Of a stretch of DNA of 64,000 nt, positions 34,279-46,933 are shown in pieces. The DNA is from Hyaloscypha bicolor E (lineage: Eukaryota; Ascomycota; Leotiomycetes; Helotiales; Hyaloscyphaceae): the NCBI RefSeq assembly GCF_002865645.1, contig NW_020194638.1:1543974-1607973 (forward strand), in the 5' to 3' direction. The notes beneath the pieces are model-generated. The model saw only the letters and a list, made by a program, of their open reading frames with translations. It was not told where the DNA came from and ran no database searches. A program made the position numbers and the translations under genes. How positions within the stretch are numbered: the first letter of the stretch is position 1; every line of letters starts with the position of its first letter.

Positions 34279-37220
34279 TCAACTTCCGCTGTCCCCACTA
34301 CCTGGGCTCTCTCCACCAGACTTAATCGCTGGCGATAGACTGATGGCGATTTTGTTGGCTTTGCCACCTGACCCTCCCGTTGTATGAGAGGTGTTGGTAA
34401 AGCTTTTCTTTCTTCTCAACACACTGCCGGTGTTCGAACCCACAGAACTGCTCGAGTTTCTGCGCTTAGGTTGCAAAAGCTTGGTCATCTCGTCATCATC
34501 TTCCTCCTCGCGCCGACGTTTCTCTGACACCTTTTCAGGTGGGGAAGACAAGAGCGTGGAGGGTAGTAACGGGCTCTTTTCTGCGTCTTTCGTTACTGAT
34601 GTTGGTGGTGTGTTTTCGTCAGCACCCTCTAGAGTACCAGCAGACAAATCCGTTTCCATATTCTCGTTTTCCTCATCAGATGGATAATCAACCAGGGGCT
34701 TCGAAAGGGGCGATGCGCCATTCACGGAAGCTCGACTCGACTCGGCCTTGCCCGGGACATCATCCTCATCATCTGATGTATTGAAATACTCTTCCTCCTG
34801 AGCATCGAGATCTTTGATGCCCGACTCCCATCTATTTCCTCTACCAGTCTCCGGTCGTTTGGGCGTATCTTCTTCGGTGTCCAGAAAAGACGTTTCCATA
34901 CTCGGGGCAAATCCTTGTGTCTGGTCGTATCTGATAATGAAATTGCTGAAAATATCCACGTAGGTTATTTCCTTCAATTTATCCCGATAGTTCTCGACCA
35001 GATGGCTGATGATGTTCTTGATATTCTCCCTCTTGATGAAATCGAAGAATTCCAGACATGCGGAGTTTAAGAGATTGTCTCTTGGCATCGTTTCAATAAC
35101 TAAGTTTAAGATCGGCTCGAAAAGCTTTCCTTGAGTCATCTGCTGATTGTAGAATTCGTCCTGTAATCCAATAAGGTTCCGGAAGAACTTCAATGCGGCT
35201 GGTAATGGTTAGCACCATTTCAAAAGGGGAGGGGGTTTAAGATACTTACTTAGCTTTAAATATTTCTCTGGACTCGAGAGGAGCTGAGCAATTCGCTGGC
35301 CAAGTTTCTCAGACAAGACGAAATATTTGCTGTGATGAGTGTGCTGGCGAACGAAGAAGCAGAGGATTTCAATCAAGTAGATGAACAGAGACACTTGATG
35401 AACACTGAAATCCATGTGGTCTCGATCTTTCAGATCAACAAGAGGCTTGAATAGCTTCTTGGCCGAGTCGTCGTAGAAATCCTTCACAAATTCAGCTTGC
35501 TGGGGGTCAGGTTGAGCCCGTGATCGGGCTGCCAAATCGCCGTTTGCCCTGGTCAATCCATCAAGAGGTCCATTCTGGGAGCCAGGGTCTAGGAGAACCT
35601 TGATCGCATCAGCAATTTGTGCTTTGACACCGAGATCTGCCTCTACGAGCAGGAGATCTATCAGAGAATCCGTCAGAGGGGTCTGTTTCTCGTTGATTTG
35701 CCGGAATATTGTTTGCCTGATCATTTGTGGATCATGGTCAATCATAGAAACCAGTACATCAGTAGCCCCTACACGCACGCCTACATCCGCATGGCGAAGA
35801 GCAAAGTTGATCACAGATAAGAGGCCATGTACTAGGAAGTTGTTGTACAGCTGTTGTCTTGCTGGTTGCTGCAAGTTCTTAGCGATTGCGCAGCATTGCT
35901 GGATAAACAAGACAGCCTCCTTCCTACGCTCTTGGTCCGTTTCCTGGGGTCCAAAAATGCCGAATAATTCTTTGAGGAACGCCGGGTTCGTTTGTAAATG
36001 CTGAACAATATCCACCTGGTTGAAGAAGATCAGAGAATTAAGCACAGAGAAAGTAGGATCGTCCAGGATCCGAGCAAGGACCACGTCCTTCAAGTACTGC
36101 AGACGGTATGTGGCATGGATCTTTTTACGAATCCCTTCGTCGTCAATCCGCACAACCTCCTTGTATCGACCTTCCTTGCCTAACCACTGTCGATGGTTGG
36201 CCTTGTGACTGGGAAAGTCCGGATCATATTCTAAAGCTCCCACAACCCCAAGAACCAAGTCATCGGTGACTGCAAGCTCAATGATGGCCGTGTCATTTAG
36301 CAATATCATCGTCTTCATGATGTTGCATAGTCGATGCAAGCTCGCCAGATCTTCCATATCCTCGGCCATTTCCACGAGGGGTATTAACTTTTGTATGTAA
36401 TCCTCCGTGATGACATACTTGGTCAAAGCTTCCCGACCCGGCTGGGTATTGTGTAGGCCGCGCATTTGCGCTTCGATATCCGGCAGACTTCCAAGTGCAG
36501 GTACAGGTAGGGATATGGGACTGTTGAATGGGTCTATGGCTATGTCGTCTGATAAGGCGTCGTCTGGAGAAAATATATTAGTGAATGTCTCAGGACGGGC
36601 GAACGACCCGGAAAAGAAGCAGAATTTCTTGACATACCAGGTCCACCAATCGCCAACAGCTGCTGCTGAATGTTGTTCACGAACTTCCTGCAGACCCAGA
36701 TATGTTAGCATGAATTCCCTTTCTAACACACCAGATATTGTACTGACCATATAGCTGCGCAGCCCTCAGATTCTTGAAAACTGAGAGCCATGTCCACGCC
36801 ATTAGTCGGCTCCGTCCAGACTATGAGAGTATCTAGGGGGTTGTCAGCCTTTGCCTCAGAACCGATGCGGGGTGTTTTACCTTGCTGCTTCTGGAATCCA
36901 TCCTCCTTGCAGATCCTGGTCTCCAGCAACATTCGATCGGGCTGGTCTTCGGACTGCACGAGCACGCGCGGTTCTTCCTGACGGCTGGCCTCATTCTAGA
37001 AACGCGGTAGGTCAGCCAACCGCCCGTTTACTTGCGGCCCCCCAGATAAGGGAGTCGGCGCAAGGTGTGAGAGACGCGTAAAGCAAGAAAATGAGGCACA
37101 TACAAATATGAATGCAGCCGTGCAGAAGCCGGTGCCTCTGTCGAACCAGTCATTGTTGCGCAACTCGTAGACCTTGACTCTCTTCTTGTCGTTCGGCGGA
37201 TTAGGCACCGCTTGTGCCAT
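34279..37220 (-). CDS. PSY2: Protein phosphatase 4 regulatory subunit 3 (Psy2/SMEK)
   Basis: Psy2 targets PP4 (Pph3-Psy4) to substrates such as phosphorylated H2A and Rad53, ending DNA damage signalling. Six exons: 37220-37104, 36995-36881, 36832-36748, 36687-36638, 36563-35250 and 35198-34279, giving 866 aa in frame throughout. The N-terminus is the EVH1/PH-like domain: KKRVKVYELRNNDWFDRGTG, VLVQSEDQPDRMLLETRI, DTLIVWTEPTNGVDMALSFQ and EGCAAIW. The central armadillo-like SMK-1 domain includes MEDLASLHRLCNIMKTMILL, EYDPDFPSHKANHR and LNSLIFFNQVDIVQHL. The C-terminal 200 residues are acidic and disordered, with PKRRNSSSSVGSNTG and a KKSF stretch. Several early exons are 50-117 nt, so frame-only reading would give a false start inside exon 4. 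The start ATG at 37220 yields the canonical MAQAVPNPPNDKK. Confidence 0.95.
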
Positions 37221-38398
37221 TATCAAAGGTTGTAGTTCCCCCTCTAGTTCCTCCTCCGAGCAATTTAGGATGTCCGGCGCGATGTCTAGATGTTGTTGGA
37301 GGGAAAGCTGAGCCTGGCTCTGGGTAACGATCGTGAGCGCCACTTTCAAATCCTGCGCCCGAGATCGCGCGCGCCGGGCAGAAAGGGAGGGGCGGGGAGG
37401 ATGGGCTCTTTGCAAAGAGCTGTTACAGGGACCAAGGCGACATGTACTCTGGAGGTCGTGAGGCCGTCGAGGCGCGAAGTCGTGTGCTGCGGGCGTCGTC
37501 GGGTTGTTGAATGACGCTGCCGTTGGCTGACGAGAGGATTTGCCGTTCGTAGGCTGCCGATGGAGGCTCTCGCTAAATGCCAGGTTGGGGACTTGGGGTT
37601 TTCATCGGATAAGCCCAAAGCAGAGGTTGATGAAGAGACAATTGAGGGTCCTTGAAAGCTTAGGATAATAAGGGACGCCGCTCAAAATTGTCATCTCAAG
37701 TCTCGTCTTTACTGTTATCGACGGATTCACTGGCGACGCGAAAAGAACAGGATTTGCTTAAGAACACGTGACCGCATCTAAAAAAGAAAACGCGGCCTGA
37801 TTGGACCAGAGACTTCTGCAGCGAACCTCGGCGGAGGGGGAGGCGTGGAAATGCGTCATTCGTTTCAAAGTAGCATTCCTTGAGCTTAAATCCCACGGTT
37901 CATCGGCTGGACCTGTCATCCATTCCTTGTACCTCCCCAGCTGAGATCTGAATACCCTCATTTCTCTCCATTTTGGTGCTTTCTCCAGTCTGCTGGTCCA
38001 CTGATCAGAACATAATAGCGTTAACCCTTGGAAGAAACGTGTTGCATCTTGGGAACTGTTGGGGTACTTCATCTCTACGTGACTCTGGGGACAGGCTTTT
38101 GAGTCTTAGAGCCCTGGTTAATATAATCTAGATGTCTATTCATACCCCAACCGCAGGGCGACAGTTGTTATGCTTCTAGTCAGGTGCCATGAGGCTCAGT
38201 TTGGAGTAGGAGAAGTCTCCCCGCTTCCAGACCAAGGGTTGAGGTTGTGTCGATTCTCGAAGGAGGATGGGTCCCATGAAGTTCACGAGCCCCCCCCGCG
38301 TTCAAAGGGCGTCAAGTAAGGGCCTCGTCGATCGTTCCCGAGCCGCACGCTCAAGCTGCCCTTTCTAAGAATAGCGCAACACGGAGTGGCATCTTTAA

Positions 38399-38422
38399 GC
38401 GGATATCAGAGCGGATATCAGA
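38399..38422 (+). repeat. Tandem 12-mer, two copies
   Basis: GCGGATATCAGA is present twice in perfect tandem. No function is suggested. Confidence 0.6.
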
Positions 38423-39412
38423 ATGGACACAAATTCAAGTTCCGGCAGCTGATGGCAAACCACGACTGCGGTCCACCTAGTAAAGTGAGCTACAATGTGT
38501 CAATAGTCGGATAATCGTGCTGACAGCATCGAAATGTGTACAAGTGTTATTTTGCAGGAACGGAGCTTTTTCTTTTAAGTTCAGAGATAGGCTTCACTCG
38601 GCCTCCGGATGCACCGGCACTACATCTCGTTCAGACCAGTACCACCAACTCGTGGTATCTAAGAAGTACGCATACGGTGAGTTAGAGTCGCCAAATCAGA
38701 CGGGGTTGCGGTCCACAAAGAGGGCCCAGCACTGATAAGGGACTCGACTTTAGAAGCTTTCATGCTTCAGAGAGGGGGCTTCTCTCAGACATACAGCTTG
38801 ACAGTGGGTGCATGATTTCTGCCCGACCGCTTCGAGGTGTGGACTTTCCCACTGATGGTGCTGGCAATATGCACCCTGCACTGTGCAATAATGAAGGCGA
38901 GATGCACTCTGACTTGCAGGATCACCTCGATCTCGTCGTCTCTGCTCCGAGCGAGACGTGGCGATTGTGCGGAAACTCGAGTGGGGTTCAGGGTTGGATG
39001 GTGATGACTGAGAACCTCGTCAGGGCGGTCAGGCCCGCTGCAGGTCAAGCCCATGATTCTCATCAGGCTGACTGCGACCCTGAGCGGGAACTTCTTGGCG
39101 GAAGACTCACATTGGCTCTAAATGAAACGTCTACTGGTTTATGTTTTTCTAGCCCTCCCTTGGCCGAAGGACTGAATCACAACCAAGATCGTAGAACAGA
39201 CCTTCACCTCTCACCTGGATCACGAGGAGGCTGGTGCTCAAGCAATGATGCGACAGAACCCTGGAGAGAATCCTCAAGCGACAAGGTTACGGACGATTAC
39301 AAACCTCCAGCGCTTGTCTCAGAAGAAGCCTTGCGGCGTGAAGAGGCGCCATCGAGATAAGAAGTCACACCCCAGCTTCTTCTCTCGGAGCCCGAAGAAG
39401 TTGCCTCTTTCT

Positions 39413-39430
39413 CGGTCGGTCGGTCGGTCG
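39413..39430 (+). repeat. (CGGT)n microsatellite
   Basis: Four full CGGT units followed by a partial unit. It lies in non-coding DNA and is likely polymorphic. Confidence 0.75.
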
Positions 39431-41759
39431 GGAGGCAGCATTACATATAGAGGTTTTAATGTGGCAATGAGGGGTTGACCAACTCTTGTTCAGCGTCTTC
39501 AGATGAATGGGCCCGCTGAACCTTGGGGTTCTCCAGCCTGCAGTCAGTCGGAGAAGACATGGATGGTGGATTCTTTTATTTATTGTTGCAGGTATTCAGG
39601 CCAGGGGCAGCCCTGGTCTTCCCAACTCGGCTTGATTCCGTGCCTGGCTGGGCTGAGTCGTAGTGGGAAATTTGCTGGCATCAAGCCTCCTTTTCCACGT
39701 TTGCCAGGTTCGCCAACCTCGCGTAGAATACACCACTCAGAGGGAGCCAGCGCCGCCATAATCATGTTTCTTGCTCCCTTTGATCTCTTCACTTTCGGAA
39801 GGAAGTTAATTTTAGATTCGAGGAAGGGGGTTTTGTCCGACCCGACACGGCCGATCTTGACCGACACTGTCAGACAGTCCTTCGGTTCATCGAGGCGATT
39901 TGTTCAGGGTGAGTGATTGATTGCTGGACAATCGGGTCCTCAAACCTCATGTCTCTCGACTGGTGGTACAATTGAAGAAGAAAACACGATTCCCATGCCG
40001 TCAGAGCGCGCGGCTGACAGAACAACTTTCCCGTGAGATTGTCTGGCTTGCTTTTCAGCCTCCCCCCTCGGGCCACACTTCAAAAGTTGAGACAGGGCTC
40101 ACTAAAGGAGACTTTTTGGCCCCAATACACTGTGGCAAAAGCCGCAAAACACTGCATACCGTATTGCCGCTTGATATCGAAGGCTCCCTGAGTCCCTTCT
40201 TAGGGCAACGGTCAGACCGGAAATTTGAAGGTCTGAGGTGTGCCTTGGGATGCGTAGAAGATGCTACAGAGCCAAAGGAGAGGCACACTCGAGAGCAGGT
40301 TTCCTCCAGGAGATATCTACTCCTTAAGTAGATTTCCTTGACGTATCGCCGCGGATCTGATATTGCCAAGCATTTGCGCCTCGACAGACCCCTGGAAGGA
40401 GAGGATCCACAGATCAACAAACGGCCGCCCAAAGAGTCTTTTTCAGGACCTTCAGGCAGATACGATTTGCTGGGATTGTTTCCTTCGCGGTCAAACCTGC
40501 GGCGGTGATACAGGGTTGCGACAGCTCTGGCACCCCCGTAGCCACGAGCCTGGGAAGGTCTGGGAAGGTTTGGGAAAAGAGCAGCTGGGCCGATTCAAAG
40601 AGCGTGCTGCCTGCACGGGATCGCAGTCTGCGGATTCGCTCGGCTGCAGCCTTGGGGCTTGCTTGCTTGCCATGCTTTGCCTTGCCTTCCCTTCCCTGCA
40701 CTGCCCTGCTTGCCTCCCTGCCTTCCGTCACTCCGTGAATCTGTTGTTGCTTAGTTGCTGCTTACTTGCTGGTGCATGCACTGCAACACGCCTGCAAGCA
40801 ATGAGTACAGTATTGGCCCCTTTCAGCCCAAATTCCGTGGGCACAGCAGGCGCGCCCTTTCTCACTCGCAGATAAGGGCCAGGACTCAGGAGCCGAGTCC
40901 GCCGAGTCCGCCCAGCCATGCCAAGCCGCCACAAAGCCCCAGCCAGAGCGGCCTCCCAAGTTCCATCGACACTGCTAAGCTATGCCCCTTCGAGGCCGCA
41001 GCCCTGGCGTTTCTGTGTCTACGTTGTATTATTTCGCTCCCTCGTTCCGAAGCACATGTTGGGCCATGCTAGGCCATGCTGGACGCATGCTGGCAGACCC
41101 CCCTTCCCTCTTCGAGCCTTCAGCTGAGGAGATCTGGCAAGGACGCACAGTGGAATAGCGGCTGGAACGGAGAGAAAAAGTACTTGCCTTAAATCGCGCC
41201 TTCGTATCCCTCCCAGTCCCATCTACTCCGCTCCGCCCTCTTGCCTTGTCATAGCCAGCACTTTTCTTATTCTGCTACCACTTTATCACCTTCTCACCCC
41301 TCTCTTTTTTCCTCCAGCTTCCTCTCTAATTGTTCGACCATCTCCCTACTCAAACTTCGCCAGTCCATATCCACAACACAACTATCCGATAATAGGCTAC
41401 CAACGGTTGCCCCTCTCGCTTCATGTAGGTCAATCGATAGTCTGTTTTTATTGTCAAAATTGGCACTGCGCCAGGCCTAGACTTAAACTAAACAATTGGC
41501 CACAGACAGCGTCTCTACTATCATCATTTGGTCGTCCCACGGCCTTTATCCACGCGGATCGATAGCTCTTTCTCTCCATGCGGTATTGAACTAGAAGCCA
41601 CCCCAACATTTGATAGCAGCCAGAAGCTCCTGGCAACAAAGGCCTCACAGGTCTAGAAACCGAACAGCCCCCGCTGGGCCACGCTGGAATTCTGGTTCTT
41701 AAACCTCTCTCATCCACAGCCGACTGTTCCTCCCACAGGAACTTGTCCCAACAACCAGA

Positions 41760-42623
41760 ATGTCGGTATTTTCGAAAATCATGATGTCGAGGAAGGCGGC
41801 GAAGGAGGCCAAGGATCACAAGACGGTGGTGAAGCAGAAGGAGGAGGCCGTTGCCAAAGTCCCATATAAGCATGTCCCCACACACGCAGCTGTGGATGCC
41901 CTGAGCGGGGCACCATCAACTTGGAAGGTTGACGACAGATCCAAGATCAAGGAGCACCACAAGAGGAGGAGCCAGATGGTGATCAGCAGAACAGGAAGCT
42001 CTCTCTCAAATGTCTCATACTTGAACGCTGCAGCCGGACCAAGTTCAATTCCTCCACTCCCACGAAATAGCAGCTATAATAGCTACAACCCAACCTGGTT
42101 TGACCGAGGCGGAGACGTATACTATGCCAGCGATACCACACATCCAAAGCGACAAAAACCATCGAGAGGCCACTCATATCATGACTCCGGAATTGGGCCC
42201 AGTCCCTTGGCGAGCAATTTGCAATCCGAAGGTACATCTTCCAACAATTCTTTGCAACAAGTCACAAACGCAACATTTCAAAAACAACTCGACAATCGGC
42301 TGACTTCCTATGCAGAAGTTTCTCCCGTTGTCAGCTCTGGCAATAGTACCACTTCAAACTCATCCGACAACCTTGAGATTGCCGCCACACAAAATTCCAA
42401 ACGTGTCTCACAACGACCACAGCCTATCGTTTATGCAGAGCAAGATATTTTTGATCGACTTCACACGAGTACCACCCGAAAGCTGGGCGAAGCACCTCTC
42501 TATGACAGCCCTCCTATTCGTGAGAAAGCACCTGTGGCAGCTGTCGTCGCACAGGAAGTGAAGGCCAAGAAGCAAAGGTGGAGCCTGCTTGGAAAGAAGA
42601 ATGCAGCTGCCATCCAGGCCTAA
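41760..42623 (+). CDS. Conserved-type fungal protein of 287 aa, function unknown
   Basis: Single exon. The N-terminus is a basic helix, MSVFSKIMMSRKAAKEAKDH, followed by KVPYKHVPTHAAVDALSGAP and STWKVDDRSKIKEHHKRRS (up to about residue 72); this part looks like the conserved core and I have an impression of similar starts in other filamentous ascomycetes, not verifiable here. The rest is S/N/T-rich and disordered, with GHSYHDSGIGPSPLASN, a FDRLHTSTTRKLGEAPLYDS stretch, and a basic end KKQRWSLLGKKNAAAIQA. No catalytic motif or membrane segment is seen. The very long pyrimidine-rich upstream region suggests complex control. Start at 41760 is the first ATG of the frame. Confidence 0.82.
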   Translation: MSVFSKIMMSRKAAKEAKDHKTVVKQKEEAVAKVPYKHVPTHAAVDALSGAPSTWKVDDRSKIKEHHKRRSQMVISRTGSSLSNVSYLNAAAGPSSIPPLPRNSSYNSYNPTWFDRGGDVYYASDTTHPKRQKPSRGHSYHDSGIGPSPLASNLQSEGTSSNNSLQQVTNATFQKQLDNRLTSYAEVSPVVSSGNSTTSNSSDNLEIAATQNSKRVSQRPQPIVYAEQDIFDRLHTSTTRKLGEAPLYDSPPIREKAPVAAVVAQEVKAKKQRWSLLGKKNAAAIQA

Positions 42624-45600
42624 TCCCGAGGGCCCGGCGACCTACCATGTCATGTCGGAGCACGCGAAATACGGCAGGTTGCATACAATATTGGGGAAAC
42701 TGCACATACATCTTCTTCGCCGAACTCACTGCGGGACTGGGAGCGCGCATATATTTACGTTACGTTTGCATACACTTGCAAAACTCGTGTGCTGAACAGC
42801 ACATTTGGATCGCACGTCATTCGCTTGACATTTTCCTCGGTCCGAAACTTTCCTTTGTTACGGTTCTCATCAGCGCTCTTGCCCCGGAGGATTGTTCTAT
42901 TTAGCGATGCGATGCGTTTGCCTTGTCTCTCAGCGCCATGGAGTTTTGTCTCGTGGGAAAGCTTTTTGCCTCATGGAGACATGGGTCTTACCACAATCCT
43001 TGTGTATCTTGGGAGGAAGAAAGCATGCTTACGCAGCGAAAGCATCCCATGGCACTGAAACATGGAGGACTGGAGTGCTTCCAAGTCCTTTCTTGAAATT
43101 TTGGGTGGAGTTATTCTAGATTGGCTGGGCTGGACTACAGGAATTTCGATTCTGCATCTTCAAGATAAGATGGAAGGTGGAATTGGATAATATTGATGAT
43201 TGCTTCGACCGGAAAGGGTTCCGGATACACATCCATATGCGCCACTCGCATATCTGTAGTTCCAAAAAATATATGGAAATTGGAGCTAGGATTACGCGTT
43301 CGTCCCATAGCATGTGAAGATCCCAATGCAAGGCATTTCCCAGACTGACACGCCTCACAAGCCTCAATGATGCCCTCCGATTCCCAGTGTAGAGGTATTA
43401 GATCGACAACGCGTTATCTGCTCACCGTCCCTCGTCGGTGAGCGAGCCTCCACCTTCATCCCGTGCTTTGCTTGCTTCAGCCGCGAACGAGTCCCGAGTC
43501 ATCCCGCCAGTGTTGCCACGCACTCATGCACGCAGGTAGCAAAGCCTCCATCGCAACGCACAGCGCACACTCGTACGAGCTGAACCACTCCCCTTCCCGC
43601 TCCCGAATGCATCTGCATCCTTATCTCTGTCTGACACTATTTCGAGGCACGGAGCCAGAGCCCGCTGCTCACAAATCCGTATTCTAGACGAAAGGACCCG
43701 AGTGTGAACCCAAATCTGAACCCAAGCTCAAACTCAATCCCCGTGACTCAGAAAAACACGAAATCAAGACATGAATTTCCCTATCAAGTTTAAACTCAAC
43801 GTGAGGTCGTACAGCACCTGTAGGTCAGCTCATTCTCAACCTCATTTTGATAAATAAAAAAAAGATCTTCACCGTGAGACATCCAGCCATCTCATCAGCG
43901 GGGAACAATCAAGCTCAAGCACAAGCTTTCCATATCCCCAAGCTACCCCGCTCGTCATTGGAACAGTTCCTCCACCACTCACGCTTCGCTAAGACCGTAC
44001 CAGTGGTTTCGGAAAGAAAAAGGTCAAGCGCCAGCCACCCTTCTCTTAGCTTCCGAGGCCCCCTTCAAAAAACAAAAACAAAAACTGAAGGAAACTCGGA
44101 TCGGACATTTCTGGAACCCGTGTCTTAGGGAGAGGGGGAGCGGCGCGTGGGATGCGCGGGATGTGGTGTTCTGGATCAGGAAACATGGCGCTGCGAAATA
44201 TTGAAAACGGCTTGCGTTTTTCGACGAAAATCGACAAGTGGAAACCGGCGGCTTGGCGCTCGTCCTACGTGAATTTCAAAGAAACCATTTAGTTTATTCT
44301 GGAATGAGGTGCTGGGGGGTTAGTCTCTGACTTAGAGGTAGAGCTAGGCGTTTATGGGGCAAATACGAAGTAATTGCTGAGGAATCAGGTCTTGCCTTTT
44401 GTGGTTTCTGGTTCAGGTGGCGACTGGCGATGAAACCCATGGATGGCGTCTTGGCCCATCCCCTTTTGGGTTTTGACGGAGAAGAGAAAGGGGGTCGAGA
44501 CCATCCTGATTCGATCACGTGTGCAGGAGGTGAAAGTCTCTCCGAGTGATTTCCACGACATTCTTGGATCGGTGTTTGCCATCTCCCGAGTGCGAAGAAG
44601 CTGCCAAGAGCTTCGAGACCGCAATATACGTTAATAGTCGGACTTCTTACGTTTCTCACTGCAGATCGGCGTCTGGTGACTTTGGTCCCTTTGGGTCAGA
44701 TACCCGTAGGCTCAATTCGAATGTCATCCAAGCCCAGGTTTGTCACCTCCCTTGGAAAGAGGATATGGCAAGCTCCAAGAAGTCTATGGAGCCAGGTGGG
44801 CCAGATTGGAGGGCTGTTCAGGCTGAATGGATCAAGACTCGAGAACGAGGGGCAACGATCTCAGCAATGGCACCCTCAGTCATGCCCTAGATTTTCAAGA
44901 TCTCGAAGCTGGAAGCCCAACAATTGAGATTTTGGGCATGCCGCTGAGTAGACGCAGCCCATGGTCAGAGCTGACAGAAAAGGCAGAACCTGCTTGAATT
45001 GGAGGTCCCTAAACTTCTCCCATCGATACCACCGACGAAGCTCAAGAGTTTGACTGGACGCTCGAAACAAACCATCATTTCTTGTGACGGGAGACAAGTC
45101 CAAAATGAGCACGATGAGTCCAAGTATCCTCAAACAAAATTGAACCAAGGCAGGAGAAAGGAGAAAATTGCCATGGATATACGGTTATGAGCGAGTTGTG
45201 CGATTGGCAGTACAAAGTTAGGGCGGGAGCTCGTACTAAGATTGTTTTGATTTGAACTTGGAGTTCAGTTTTTTGAATCCTGTTATTCTCCTCTTGAAGG
45301 AAGAATGTACAGGGGACTCGGTTCTTTTGAGGCACATCGCATCAATGTTCCAAAAGTTATGGGACGGTGAGAATGATCGAGACAAGTTGGAGTGAATTTA
45401 TATTCAATTCTTTTGTTTCGGGTTTCCAGTGATGGGACGACAAGTGGGTTTTCATCCGAGGGCATCAGAGGAAAGTGAACATAGAGCCCCTGATATTTTA
45501 TTGCATAACATAAGCATCTTCGTCGATATCCAGGCGATTTTCATCTGATGGAATGGGAAAAGGTGAATATCATAGTGTTTTGTTGCAGACCACACTCAAT

Positions 45601-46066
45601 GTTCCGGCATCCCTCTGTATAATGACGTTGAACAAAAGGACATGTCCCGACTCCTTCTGAAAAGGCTTTATTGGCAACCAGGGACTGCGTGAAACAAACA
45701 CCGCCGCCTGGAAGATGGCATGTTTGAGATTTTTTGAGTGTTCTGGAGTCAACAAGAATGAGACTTTTATGTTGAATAAAAGGATGAAATGATCATAGCC
45801 ACAATGATACAGAAGTTGTGTGAAAGGGTTCATAACTTGGCAGTACAAACAAACTATTTGGCATTTTTGGTAGTTGATACTACTTGCTATCTCGTCTCTA
45901 TTCTATATGCTGCTTCTAATTATCTTCATCCTCGTCAAGATGCTTCTCCCGGGATTTCTTATTCATAACCATCCCGTCGGTTCATTATTCGCTCTTCCCT
46001 TGCCATTCACTTCGCTCCTTTTTTGACATGCACTTCTCTCAACGAGTGAGTTTTTTCCTCATCAGT
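42624..46066. other. 3.4-kb gene-poor region
   Basis: I see no frame with protein-like composition across this stretch, on either strand. The short frames at 43135-43367 and 44294-44890 are in mutually overlapping frames with no domain signal. A CACGTG hexamer is at 44516-44521. It may hold long UTRs, a non-coding transcript, or unrecognised fast-evolving exons. Confidence 0.4.
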
Positions 46067-46933
46067 TTATTGCTTCTGCTTCGACCTTCTGGCAGCAATC
46101 TCATAGAAGAGGCTTCCATCATAGATACGTCGAATATCCTCCTTCTTCATCCTCCCATCTTCAGGCCACAACAAGATCCAGGTCGCCATCCCTATCGAAA
46201 AAGTCAGCCCCTATTCCCATCTTCTAATTTGAAGCTCCCATTAACTGTTCAAGAACGTCTCACACACATTCAAAAAAAGCTCCACCCCATCCAAACGGAT
46301 CCAACACCAATCTCTGCCCCTTCATGTAGTTAAATACCTCTCCCAGCGTAATCCCCTGCTTATCACCACCCGCATACTTTGCAAAGATATCCTCAAACTT
46401 CTGCGGCACAAACCGTCCCTCGGTATCATAAGTACCCGAATCACTTCCATGCTTATCCTTATGAATGTTTTCCGCATAAACCCTGAAGAATGGGTCAGGA
46501 AGCCAGCCAGAGACAGTAGGGTAGCTGAAATTGCCGTGAATGATGATCACTGCTAGGATGCAGAAGATGAGGTTGTAGCCTAGACGGTGGAAACCGTTGA
46601 AGGTGTCGAGCGGCCATATCACACCGTCCAAATCGGTGTCAAAAAAGGCGATGTGTTGCTGGAGGACGGTTTGGTCTCCGTGTTGGCGGGCCCAGTCGTC
46701 TTGTTGTGTTCCGTTCGGGGCTTCGACGGATGCTGCTTCGTTTGCTCGGGCGGTCCCTGGGATATTTGTCAGTCTTGCCTGTTTTTGAGTTTGCTGGTAG
46801 GGTTGGGAATGTAACCTGGGTGCTTCAACTTCTGATCATCATCCTTTTGGATAAATGGTCGTCGTTGTCCTGTGACAGGTACCTCATTGATACAGACGTC
46901 AAAGCCATCTTCTTCAGTCCTTGCGGGAGCCAT
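46067..46933 (-). CDS. Caleosin (lipid-droplet peroxygenase family)
   Basis: Caleosins are calcium-binding haem proteins of lipid droplets and ER with peroxygenase activity on fatty acid hydroperoxides. Exons: 46933-46816, 46756-46268 and 46191-46067, giving 243 aa. The single EF-hand is intact: FFDTDLDGVIWPLDTFNGFH. A hydrophobic hairpin with IFCILAVIIIHGNFSYP follows, then the family block NIHKDKHGSDSGTYDTEGRF and VPQKFEDIFAKYAGG. DPFGWGGAFFEW/MATWILLWPEDGRMKKED is completed across the second intron (46192-46267), where the split W codon confirms the join. It ends FYEIAARRSKQKQ. Start at 46933 (MAPARTEEDG) is preferred to an in-frame ATG six codons upstream at 46951. Confidence 0.93.

Larger units (their letters stand above)
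37221..41759. other. 4.5-kb gene-poor region upstream of the 287-aa gene
   Basis: PSY2 and the 287-aa gene diverge from this long region. The largest frames (38812-39360, 182 codons, and 40363-40875, 170 codons) read as low-quality sequence with no known domain, and I do not accept them. Features seen: CACGTG at 37765-37770; a tandem 12-mer GCGGATATCAGA twice at 38399-38422; a (CGGT)n microsatellite at 39413-39430; TGGGAAGGT twice near 40551-40570; a C/T-rich run at 40668-40730; and strong pyrimidine tracts from 41270 to 41350. The 3' third looks like a long promoter and 5' leader. Confidence 0.5.

Noticed and set aside
38812..39360. 182-codon plus-strand frame
   Set aside because: Composition is erratic, no family resemblance, and overlapping frames on the other strand are similarly open.
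40363..40875. 170-codon plus-strand frame
   Set aside because: It includes repeat-encoded sequence (leucine/cysteine runs from a C/T-rich tract) and opposite-strand frames are equally open.
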